A model generated the notes under the pieces. That model was given only the letters and a program-made list of their open reading frames with translations. It was not told where the DNA came from and did no database searches. Shown one piece after another: positions 10,837 to 19,943 of a stretch of DNA of 64,000 nt. This stretch comes from Martensiomyces pterosporus (lineage: Eukaryota; Kickxellomycota; Kickxellomycetes; Kickxellales; Kickxellaceae), in the NCBI GenBank assembly GCA_025201845.1, contig MU603939.1, positions 192,597 to 256,596 on the forward strand, written 5' to 3'. A program made the translations under genes and the position numbers. Each line of letters opens with the position of its first letter. The stretch's first letter is position 1.

Positions 10837-12765
10837 TTATATGGTAATTTCCTTGAAAAGCGCTTCGTCGGGGTTGAGAGCACGGAAGAGGTCGTAGTTG
10901 AACTTGTCTCCGTCGATCAGCCGCTGGCACATCTTGTCAATAGCAATGACGCTGAGGACGGTCTGGATGTAGGCATCGATGAGGTCGTCGAGACCAATGC
11001 CCAGCTGGTTGAAGTCCTTGTGGTCCATGAGCATAAGGCGCTGCGACTCGCTCGACCAGGTGCCGTCGGCGTTCTTGACAGACAGGTTTGTTCCAAGCAT
11101 GCCCCAGGAGGTGGCCGACGGGTCGTCCTCCAGCTTGCTCAGCAGGGGCTTGCGGGCGCGGCGTGCGTAGATGCTGACTGGGCGGAATCCATCGGCAGCG
11201 CCAGCGATCATCATGCGCAGGTCGCTGACAAAGATGTTGTTCTTCTTGTTTGGTATGGTGCCAACATGGTAGAAGCAGCCGTCGTGGGTGGTGCTCGACC
11301 AAGAAGCGTTGCCGACCAGGCTCTGAACGATGAATTTGTCGTACCTGTGGTCAAGAGCCATGAACGCATCCAAGTCGGCACGCGTGGTGATGGTCCACAC
11401 GCCCTGGCCAGCGTTGCTGTACGGGTTCTTGATGACTGCGTGGCCACCCATGCTGTCAACCCACACAGGAACCTCGTCGCGAACCACGTTGTAGATGGTC
11501 AGCGGAACCCGCACCGAGAGGTTGTAGGGGCGCAGCTCAGAGTTGAAGATCTCGTAGGCACGCGCAGCCATCATCTTGTTCCGGCCGCCAGCAAGGCAGG
11601 CAATGACGGGGTTGAGAATGCGGGTGCGCGAGTACAGCGGGATGCGGTTCCATGGGCGCTGCGTGACGTACCTAAAGCAGGCGCGGATGGCATGCCAGTT
11701 GCCACCCGCATCACGGATCTCCATGGCCCGGTCGACCCAGCGCACAGGTGGGTCGGCGTCAGAGTCGCGATACTCAACAAGCCACACGTGCTCGCCGCTC
11801 TCTTCCGCTAGAGCCGCGGCATAGCCCGACGCCTCCATGTGGTTTTTGTCGTAGATGACAGCCAGCTCGCCATCCATGTCAGCACTCTTGAGAAGCTCGC
11901 TAAAGGCGGAGCGCAAGACGACTCTGTAGCCGCCGCACTCGTCGGTGTCCTGGACAAGCGGCATCGACTTTTGGCCTGATGGGCAAGAGTTTGTCTCGAT
12001 GACAATCATCTGGTGCTGGCCAGAGTCGGTGGTGACATTGAAGAGGTCGGATCCAGCCCACGCAAAGTGCTTGGGCTTGTAATTGAGCAGCTCGCGCAGC
12101 TTGTCCTGGTCGACCTTGGGGCGCAGGTGCACGTAGCGAGCAATGATTCTCTCGTTGCCCAGCTGGAAGAAAGACGAGACGAGTGGGTGAATCTGGGCGT
12201 TGAGAACGCGCGGGTAGTAGTGGTTGGCTTGCTCAAAGTCGCCTGGCATAATCAGCTGGCCGTTGTTCGGCAGATGTCTGCCAGTTTCCTGATTGGGCAC
12301 GTTGGAATCCGAGGAAGCACCGGCTGCAGCACCGGCTGCAGCATTGGCATTGGCATTGGCGCTGGCATTAGCGTTTGCACTTGCATCAGCCATTTTGCCA
12401 GTCCCAGTCACTGCTGGTGCTGCGGGCGACGCACTTGCCACATCTGGCAGGTGATCTTTCACGGGTGTGCAGACCTCAGCTTTACCGTGGCGAGGAGGAA
12501 ATGGCGGGGTCACGCTGCCCAGGCTGACAGCAATAACGGATGTCTGGGTGTCCGAGGGATTGCGCGAATGGCCAATACTGTTGGGAAGGCTGCCAACAAG
12601 CGTGCTCACATCGTTTATGGCTGAGCCAGAGGCTGGCAGCGACGGCAAGGGAACAGCGTTTGTTCCAGAAGGCTTGGAGCCATCAATGACCGCTGCCTTG
12701 GTGTCCTCGACAGCATCCAGCAGGGGCTTGAGCGAGGGGATATCCGTGTTGTGTGCCGTGGCCGA
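10837..12765 (-). CDS. Unassigned ATP-grasp-like protein
   Basis: I do not recognise a named family. The frame is open from 12765 to 10837 (642 residues). The first 160 residues are low-complexity, including an (Ala-Asn)n stretch. The remaining about 480 are well ordered, with features like ATP-grasp ligases: a nucleotide-loop-like NPYSNAGQGVW, a VIETNSCPSGQKSMP segment, DKFIVQSLVG before a basic stretch, and FVSDLRMMIAG, where Asp/Arg could bind Mg-ATP. Fold assignment is by motif appearance only; substrate unknown. A TAG precedes 12765 and could be the splice acceptor ACGTAG, so a first exon lies upstream. A candidate ATG at 12872 (MPNALEAVDEALIRYARS, donor GTAATT) has the wrong phase, so the start is unresolved. 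No signal peptide or membrane segment was seen. Confidence 0.75.
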   Translation of the reverse strand, partial: SATAHNTDIPSLKPLLDAVEDTKAAVIDGSKPSGTNAVPLPSLPASGSAINDVSTLVGSLPNSIGHSRNPSDTQTSVIAVSLGSVTPPFPPRHGKAEVCTPVKDHLPDVASASPAAPAVTGTGKMADASANANASANANANAAAGAAAGASSDSNVPNQETGRHLPNNGQLIMPGDFEQANHYYPRVLNAQIHPLVSSFFQLGNERIIARYVHLRPKVDQDKLRELLNYKPKHFAWAGSDLFNVTTDSGQHQMIVIETNSCPSGQKSMPLVQDTDECGGYRVVLRSAFSELLKSADMDGELAVIYDKNHMEASGYAAALAEESGEHVWLVEYRDSDADPPVRWVDRAMEIRDAGGNWHAIRACFRYVTQRPWNRIPLYSRTRILNPVIACLAGGRNKMMAARAYEIFNSELRPYNLSVRVPLTIYNVVRDEVPVWVDSMGGHAVIKNPYSNAGQGVWTITTRADLDAFMALDHRYDKFIVQSLVGNASWSSTTHDGCFYHVGTIPNKKNNIFVSDLRMMIAGAADGFRPVSIYARRARKPLLSKLEDDPSATSWGMLGTNLSVKNADGTWSSESQRLMLMDHKDFNQLGIGLDDLIDAYIQTVLSVIAIDKMCQRLIDGDKFNYDLFRALNPDEALFKEITI

Positions 12766-14683
12766 CTACGTGTGAGGTGGAAAGCAGAGAAACCACAAAG
12801 CACAGCAACCGCTTAATTACGTGCTGCGTGCGTAGCGGATTAGCGCCTCATCGACTGCCTCAAGAGCATTGGGCATATATTGTTGTTGTCAACAGCAGCG
12901 TCTGCATGGGGGCGAAAGGAGCCAGTAAATCAGCCAAGGCGCATATGGCATTTAAGTACCGGTGCGCCAACGTTTCCTGTGTGCGGATTTTTCCTCGGAT
13001 AGCTCGGTGGAGCCACAGGCCAGGTGCGTGTGGTGCACAGATGCGCCGCTCTCGGAGGAGCCAGAGGAATAGGCTGAGTGGAGAGCCCAGCGATAGACCT
13101 GCGGCGTGGGCAGCAGAGGCGCCAGCCAGCATGCAGCGATGATGTGCTGGACACAGAAAAACGGCAGGCTTTGGAGGCAGAGAAGGCCGACTCACCATTG
13201 AATATGTGTGCTGTGGTGCGCCGCGGTGTGTGTTTGGGTGCGTGTGAGGAAAAAGCTGGGGCATACAGTGTGTGGGATAGAGTAGGCGAAAAAAGACAAA
13301 GAAAAAGTGGAGGATGCGAAACGAGATGTTACGGCGACGAGAGGGGGCAAGGGAGGGGGCCTGGTTAAAAAGAGCACAGCAGCGGCTGGCAGTTGAGGCA
13401 CGTAGCCAGCCAGCAAGTGGGGCTGTGGTTGGCACGGGGGAGGGGGTCTGGCCAGTCTGGCCCTCCCAGCAACACAGGCAGTGTGGCCTCACCATCGACG
13501 CCGACGGCAACAGAGAAACAACCCGACATTCATTCCTGTGCACAAAGCGCAGCAGGAGGGACAGGCATTATCCGCAAGTGCTTTCCTAATCCCGCTGCCA
13601 GCGTGCAAGGCGGCGTACAAGCCGGCCTATGTGCCTGTGCAAGGGCAAAGGTAAGGGCAAGGGCAAGGGCAAGGGCAGGGGCACGAGAGACACACCGCTG
13701 CTTATGCTGCCGCTGCTGCTAGTGATGCTGATGCTGATGGGTGTGACTGCCACAAAGCAGCAGCAGCAAAGGCAGAGGCCATGGCGGCCTATGTCTCAGC
13801 CAATTCATCAATTGCTCATCGCATATTGGCAGCTGTGCTGTGGGGGCTGGGTCCATTTAATAAGAGCGCATTAGGCTGCTCTTTTCTTCTTTTGTCATCC
13901 AAACACACTGGCGGCAATTGGACAGGCAGATTTCTACCACCCAATGTGCTGTCGCGGCGGCTGTCCATCTACTCTGTCCATCTTTCCCTATCTGCGTACA
14001 TGCACATAAATATGTGCTTGGTGCTGCTGCCGCTTGAAATGCAGACCGGGCTCAGCCAGGTGGGCGTATGTGTGATTTCGATTTGTCTGTCTGCACCCAT
14101 GATCAGCGCTCCCTTTTTTCCTTCCCAGATTCCACCCACGAATGCAAATGCCGCTGCCTCAGTAAACTCTGCTCCAAGCTGCCACGTGCCCTATATATTC
14201 AGCCGATTTGCTGCTCCACTGAATGCACAATAGCTGTTTTTTTTTTGCTGCTGCTATTCTGCTATGCAGCACAGCATAAGGCCAGGCCAGACCTCCCTGC
14301 TACATTGCTCAGGAGCTGTGAGCTGTTGCTGTTGTTGCTGCTGCTGCTGGTGCGTTCTGCCGCCCAGGTGATACCAGCATGCTGGCTACGTGTACCACAC
14401 ATCTCACGCTTGGAAACCCCGCGCCAGCATGCACGGTTGTTTCTGCTTCCTATCCACAGAATATTCTGCACTTTGAAATACACTCAGCTGCTCTGTGTAT
14501 AGCACCCTAAGCCCACATCATGTACTACACGCGTGCCTGAATGCAAGGCAAGAAACAAGCGCAGACACGGTGGGGCATATATTGTCCTCTGCACGGTGCT
14601 GAAGGGGGTGGTGTTCTACAACATAAAGGAAGGACCTGTGGCTAAGCCATTTTGTAGGTGCGACAGGAGCAGTGTTTTCCTGC
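12766..14683. other. Long intergenic region, no gene recognised
   Basis: About 1.9 kb between the 5' side of the ATP-grasp-like gene and the 3' end of the aminotransferase gene. It should hold the first exon and promoter of the former. Open frames on both strands lack family features and look like chance. It contains a G-rich hexamer repeat (13641-13681), CTG runs near 13710 and 14330, and TATA-like strings such as CTATATATTC near 14191. Confidence 0.5.
13641..13681 (+). repeat. AAGGGC hexamer repeat
   Basis: Five exact copies of AAGGGC (13641, then 13653-13676 in tandem) flanked by near copies. G-rich, non-coding. Confidence 0.85.
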
Positions 14684-15895
14684 TCAGTCGACGACCACCG
14701 ACCACTCAGAGGGCACATCGCCGTACTGGATGTCCGACAGAGTCTTGTAGATGCGGCTGGTGATGGGCCCGGCTTGGGACTCGGGGTTGGCCGGGTCGAG
14801 GGGAATGACGTAGTCCTTTCCTTGGAAGAAGATACGGTTCACAGGAGTGACAACGCAGGCAGTTCCAGCGCCAAACACCTCAAGCATGCGGCCCTCGTCG
14901 CAGGCCTTGGCAACCTGCTTCATGCTGATCTTGCGCTCAGAGACCTTGATGTCGCCCCAGCTGCGAGCAAGCCCGAGAATGGAGTCACGAGTGACGCCGG
15001 GGAGGATGGTTCCATCGAGGGGAGGGGTGACGAGCTCAGTCTCGCCTTGCTCGTTGCGCCAGAGAACAAACAGATTCATCGTGCCGACCTCCATCAGCTC
15101 GTGGTCCTCGCCAATGGTCCACAGTATCTGCTGGTACCCCTTCTTCTCTGCCGCCACCTGGGGTGCCACGGAGGGCGCGTAGTTGGCGCCGAGCTTTCTG
15201 TTGCCCACGCCTCCTGGCCACGCACGCACGTTGGTCTCGTCGCAGTACAGGCTTACCGCCTTGAACCCAGTCGGGAAGTAGGGGCCGCACGGAGACGCAA
15301 TGACGTAGAAGAGCGCGCTGTTGGCTCTGTGCACGCCAAGCGTGTTTTCGGTGGAGATCATGGTGGGGCGCAGATACAGCGAGTATCCCTTGCCCTCAGG
15401 CACCCAGCGCTTGTCAGTGCGCACAAGCTCCTTGATGCACTCGATGGCTTGGGCACCGTCGAACTCGGGCAGCTGGATGCGAGCGACGCTGTTGTTCATG
15501 CGCTCCATGTTCTTCTCGGGGCGGAACAGGCGGATCTTGCCCTGCGCATCGCGGTACGCCTTGAGCCCCTCGAAGCACTCAAACGCATAGTGGAACACCG
15601 AGCACGACGGGTCCAGCGACAGAGGGCCGTAGGGCTTGATCTGAGGCACGCCCCACCCACTCTTTGCTGTCCACTCGACAGTCAGCATGTGGTCGGAGAA
15701 CGTGTGTCCGAAGACAAGATCCTCCTTGGGAACGATGGGCTTGGGGCTGGACGTGGGTGTCTTTTGGAGAGCCGACGCCTGGATGTTTGGCAGCGCACCA
15801 GCTGCTCTGGCGGTGCTATGGAACAAAGAAAGACGCCCCAAAACGTGGTTGCGTGAGCGCATCGACGCAGAGAGCCGTAATGCAGCAGGTGCCAT
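14684..15895 (-). CDS. BAT1: Branched-chain amino acid aminotransferase, mitochondrial
   Basis: PLP enzyme that transfers the amino group between Leu/Ile/Val and 2-oxoglutarate. Single exon, 403 residues, class IV aminotransferase fold (BCAT). Residues 1-30 are Arg/Ser/Ala-rich with no early acidic residue, which suggests mitochondrial import. Conserved blocks include FHYAFECFEGLKAYR, FRPEKNMERMNNS, YLRPTMISTE, the PLP-lysine segment GNRKLGANYAPS, EVGTMNLFV, PPLDGTILPGVTRDS and EVFGAGTACVVTPV. Length matches fungal Bat1/Bat2. The position of the gene gives no operon-like information. Confidence 0.96.
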   Translation of the reverse strand: MAPAALRLSASMRSRNHVLGRLSLFHSTARAAGALPNIQASALQKTPTSSPKPIVPKEDLVFGHTFSDHMLTVEWTAKSGWGVPQIKPYGPLSLDPSCSVFHYAFECFEGLKAYRDAQGKIRLFRPEKNMERMNNSVARIQLPEFDGAQAIECIKELVRTDKRWVPEGKGYSLYLRPTMISTENTLGVHRANSALFYVIASPCGPYFPTGFKAVSLYCDETNVRAWPGGVGNRKLGANYAPSVAPQVAAEKKGYQQILWTIGEDHELMEVGTMNLFVLWRNEQGETELVTPPLDGTILPGVTRDSILGLARSWGDIKVSERKISMKQVAKACDEGRMLEVFGAGTACVVTPVNRIFFQGKDYVIPLDPANPESQAGPITSRIYKTLSDIQYGDVPSEWSVVVD

Positions 15896-17350
15896 GTTTG
15901 TTTTTGGACACCAGAAGGGGATAGTTGGGTGTGTGCGAAAAGATTAGTACAGAGATAGTGCTGAAAAGCGTGCTGGCTGGTAGCAGGTGCAGGCGTGTGA
16001 GGAGCAGGGAGCTGGTGGAATGAGCAAAAGGGAAGGCAGAGCGGGGGTTGGAAGCAAGGCGAGGGCACTGATGACCACAGCCCGCTGCCTTTTTATCCTC
16101 CCCGGCAGGTGCGCTGGAAGGTGACTCAGATTGCTTGCAAGAGGGCATAAAAGAGGCGGGTCACGTTTGGATTTACCGCTGCAGGCAACCTAGATGGCTG
16201 GCCACCTCCTAAGCCCCCGCCGCTTTTCTCTATCTGTTCGCACGCCGTAGAGGGAGCCTGAGCAGCCCCGCTGCCGCACTGTGTCCCGTGTGTATCCGAG
16301 CGCCCTTGGCTGCTCTCTACTGTGCCTCTCTGGCCACCGCAGGCATTCTGCTCCTGCTTTCTCACGACTAGGGGAAGGAAGCGCACAAAGGCACAGACAT
16401 GCCGCATCTTGTTCCCACGCTCTTTGCAAGCCCTCGCTCCGTCCCCGCCTGGGAGATCACGGGAATAGCCAAGGCGTGGGCTGAGCTGCTGCTGGGGCTT
16501 TGCTGCTCTGCACAAGAGGCATGCAGGCTGTATTGCGAAAGGCTGCCGCCACACAGAAGCACTTGATGCAATCTCACCGAAAAGCTCTAGAGGCGCCTCC
16601 AGGCGCAGCGGCTTCACAGCGCACCCGAGAGAGAAAGAGGAGTCACGCTGCACAGCACGTTGCCGTGGCAGTGAATTAGAAATGCCGTGTGGTGCCACGG
16701 CGATGGCAGTATATATGCATATTGGGGACTTGAGGCGTGTGTACCAACCTGTTGTTGTCACTTGCAGAAACCGGCGGCATTGTTCGTAGGTGGAGTCGTT
16801 ACTTCTCTTGATCTGGGTGAATGGTGCAAGAAAGTGCTGGCAAGGAAAAAGTGCGCAAGAAACTCGGCGGGTTTGGAGCGATAAGACGAGAGAGATAGGG
16901 GTGCCGGAGTTTCTACCAGTCACAAACCAATGCCTCTTTCTCTTTCTCTCTCGTCATACTGGCCACTGGCCACCCCTCTTCGCCTCAATGGATGAGAGAT
17001 CGCGGTCTCACGACAGCAAACTTTCGGGTGCACACGCATTTAGCCTTGATCTAGCTCTGCTGGGCCGGAAACAGCAGCTCGGCTCGACGAGCCGCCGACA
17101 TATTTTGAGCTGGTCGCTGCTGCTATTTTCGGCCATGGCCCTCCCCTCATCTGAAGGCTGCTGGGGTCAGTTATAGCACCCGCCCCCTTTTCGCTCCATC
17201 CCAGCAGCGCCCACCCGCCAGGCCTGCTTTCTCTTGCTGTTGAGCATTCAGCCTACGATTTCCCTTCATTGATTCTGCCGTCTGTTGAATTCGCTCTTCC
17301 CCAGCTGCATTGCCATCCTACTACGACCGACAGCAGCACATAGGCGCATC
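15896..17350. other. Intergenic, divergent promoters of BAT1 and first PMT
   Basis: About 1.45 kb between divergent starts. A minus-strand open frame at 16126-16923 (265 codons) lacks recognisable domains, has scattered rare residues and is probably chance. TATA-like strings occur at 16708-16718 (GTATATATGC). Nothing else was recognised. Confidence 0.5.
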
Positions 17351-19654
17351 ATGCACAAGGGCAGCAGCAGAGGCAGAGGCGGCGGCGGCGGCAGCATGCC
17401 CGCCACCACGGATCGTCCAAAGATCAAGGAGAATAGCACGCCTTTTCACAGCACGAGCACTGCACCGGACTCTCAGCTGAAGCACAGCGGTGCAAAGCAA
17501 GCCAGCTTTACAGCCTATCCAACGTCGCACGTCCCGGTTGCCACAAGCGTTCCCTACAAGCGCAATAGCTGGGCACCCGGTGTTGATGGCCCGGCTGTTG
17601 CGCTTCTCACCGTGCTCTGCGCATTCACTCGTCTATACCAGATCGGCAAGCGCGCATCAGTTACGTGGGATGAGTCTCATTTTGGAAAGTTCGGTGCCTA
17701 CTATATCAACCGCACGTTCTACCACGACGTGCATCCTCCATTGGCAAAGATGCTGATCGGGCTTTCCGAGTATCTCGCTGGGCACAACGGCACATTTACA
17801 TTCAAGGGCGACTATCCATCGTATGTGGACTACAAGTTTATGCGCTGCTTCACGGCTGCTTTTGGAATCGGCCTGGCACCGCTTGCTTATGTTACTTGTC
17901 TGCAGCTGAACATGAGCCGCAAGATGTGTGTTCTTGCCGCGCTGTTCGTGATCCTCGACAACGCACTGTGTGTCATGAGCCGCTTTGTTCTTCTCGACGA
18001 GCCTCTGCTTCTGTTCACAGCTGCCTCGCTGTGCTCAATCGCTGGCTTCCAAAACAACCGCCACAGGGCGTTCTCGTGCCAATGGTGGCGCTGGCTGCTG
18101 ATGACCGGCGCTTCCCTGGGGCTGGTGTCGAGCAGCAAGTGGGTTGGCTTCTTGGCTGTTGCGCTGGTCGGTCTGTACACTGTCGAGGAGCTGCTCAGCA
18201 TGTATGCCGGTTTCACCCCCGCCAAGACTGCAGCCAAGCACTTTGGCGCGCGTGTGGCAGGGCTGATCCTTGTGCCCTTTGCGATCTACCTCGTGTGCTT
18301 CAGGATCCACTTTGCCATCCTTAACCGGAGCGGCCCTGGCGATGCTACCATGCCTCCCGCCTTCCAAGCACGTCTGAGGGGCAGCCCGCTGAGCCACCAG
18401 CCGTTTGAGGTCATGTTTGGGTCTGAGCTCAGCCTGCGTTCCATGCACCCCGGCTCAGGGCTTCTCCACTCGCACGCGCACCGGTACCCCGACGGGTCCC
18501 AGCAGCAGCAAGTCACATGCTACGGCCACAAAGACGGGAACAACAACTGGGTGGTCGTCAAGCCGGCTGCGGAGGAATTCAACTACACCAGCGACCCGCT
18601 GGCTGCCGTGCGTGACGGCGACATTGTGCGCTTGCTGCACAAGTCGACAAAGTCCATGCTGCACTCTCATCGCACTTACAGGGCGCCAATCAGCACCCGC
18701 AACTTTGAGGTCACTGCATATGGAAACCGTGAATGGAAGGACTCCAACAACGACTGGCGCATCGAGATTGCCCGTGAGGAAAGCGTGGTCAGGGACGGGC
18801 AGATACACGCAATCACGACGCAGTTCCGGCTACGCCACGTAAACACAAAGTGCCTGCTCACTGCAGCAGCTGTCAAGCTCCCATCGTGGGGGTTCCGCCA
18901 GACAGAGGTGTCTTGCAGCCCCAACAACAAGACCGACTCTCCATCCGGCCTGTGGGTGGTTGAGAAGCACGCAAACGCACGCGTGCCCAGCGTTGACATG
19001 CGGCCCATGGTAAAGAAGAGCTTTATCCGCGACTTTGTCAGGCTAAACATCGAAATGGCCCGCTCAAACAACGCTCTTGTCCCCGACAAGGACAAGTACA
19101 ACCATCTGGAGAGCGATCCTTGGTCGTGGCCATTCCTGATCTTCCCGATGCGCATGATCGGCTCGTGGAAGAAGGGCGACATCAAGTACTACGAGATAGG
19201 CAACCCATTGCTCTGGTGGGCCTCCACTCTTGCATGCATCCTCTTCCCGTTCCAGCTGCTCTACTACCATGTATGCGCAGTCCGTGGCCTGAACAGCACC
19301 TGGGCGCCTGGAGAGGAGCTGCACTTTTGGAATGTCAGCAAGCTTCTGTGGGGCGGCTGGGCTCTGCACTACTTCCCCTTCTTCCTAATGGGCCGCGTTA
19401 CCTACATCCACCACTACCTGCCGGCGCTCTACTTTGCTCTGCTCTACCTGGCCTTCCAGATCGACCACTGCTGCCGGCGCTTGCTCAGCGGCCGTGCACA
19501 CAGCGCGGCCGTGTTTGTCTGGGCTGTGGCTGCACTAGCCGTCTTTTGCTGGTTTGCTCCTCTAACATTTGGGTACACGGGCTCCATGGATGATCTGAGG
19601 TACCGCCAGTGGCTGCCTACATGGAACATTTACAAAGACAGGTATTCGCTGTAG
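17351..19654 (+). CDS. Protein O-mannosyltransferase, PMT2 class, copy 1
   Basis: ER integral membrane enzyme that transfers mannose from dolichol-phosphate-mannose to Ser/Thr of secretory proteins; PMT2-class enzymes act as heterodimers with PMT1-class partners. The ATG at 17351 gives 767 residues. The first luminal loop carries the catalytic Asp-Glu (WDESHFGKFG, D107/E108) and FYHDVHPPLAKML. Many hydrophobic helices follow, then three MIR motifs in the central luminal domain (LLHSHAHRYP with YGHKD; SMLHSHRTY; FRLRHVNTKCLL), and C-terminal helices around WGGWALHYFPFFLMGRV and YIHHYLPALY. The opening stretch is Gly/Arg-rich. First of three tandem copies on the same strand, 289 bases before the next. 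Confidence 0.95.
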   Translation: MHKGSSRGRGGGGGSMPATTDRPKIKENSTPFHSTSTAPDSQLKHSGAKQASFTAYPTSHVPVATSVPYKRNSWAPGVDGPAVALLTVLCAFTRLYQIGKRASVTWDESHFGKFGAYYINRTFYHDVHPPLAKMLIGLSEYLAGHNGTFTFKGDYPSYVDYKFMRCFTAAFGIGLAPLAYVTCLQLNMSRKMCVLAALFVILDNALCVMSRFVLLDEPLLLFTAASLCSIAGFQNNRHRAFSCQWWRWLLMTGASLGLVSSSKWVGFLAVALVGLYTVEELLSMYAGFTPAKTAAKHFGARVAGLILVPFAIYLVCFRIHFAILNRSGPGDATMPPAFQARLRGSPLSHQPFEVMFGSELSLRSMHPGSGLLHSHAHRYPDGSQQQQVTCYGHKDGNNNWVVVKPAAEEFNYTSDPLAAVRDGDIVRLLHKSTKSMLHSHRTYRAPISTRNFEVTAYGNREWKDSNNDWRIEIAREESVVRDGQIHAITTQFRLRHVNTKCLLTAAAVKLPSWGFRQTEVSCSPNNKTDSPSGLWVVEKHANARVPSVDMRPMVKKSFIRDFVRLNIEMARSNNALVPDKDKYNHLESDPWSWPFLIFPMRMIGSWKKGDIKYYEIGNPLLWWASTLACILFPFQLLYYHVCAVRGLNSTWAPGEELHFWNVSKLLWGGWALHYFPFFLMGRVTYIHHYLPALYFALLYLAFQIDHCCRRLLSGRAHSAAVFVWAVAALAVFCWFAPLTFGYTGSMDDLRYRQWLPTWNIYKDRYSL

Positions 19655-19943
19655 ACTCGTTTTTAGACTTTGGCAATCATAACGTTATTTCGCCTTGGCT
19701 GAGGAACTGCCGCGCCTGCAAGTGAGGCTTGTGTGAGCCACCATACGGTCCACAAGGAGGGGGGAGTGCGCTGGGATACAGCAGCCTCCGTTTTGCCTTC
19801 GCCCGCTCAGGTTCCTCCCCCTTCTTGCCCCACACGCATTCACGCACCCACGCACTCCTTTCCTCCTTTCCTCCTCTCCGCTCTTTGTTCCCCGGCCTCC
19901 TTCGCCTACACCCTCCTTCTCATCAGCCTCTCCTAGCTTTCAA

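Noticed and set aside
14672..15856. 394-codon plus-strand ORF
   Set aside because: Antisense shadow of the branched-chain aminotransferase.
16126..16923. 265-codon minus-strand ORF between BAT1 and the first PMT
   Set aside because: No domains, uneven composition with many Cys/Arg/Gln, and overlap with the promoter region; likely chance in GC-rich DNA.
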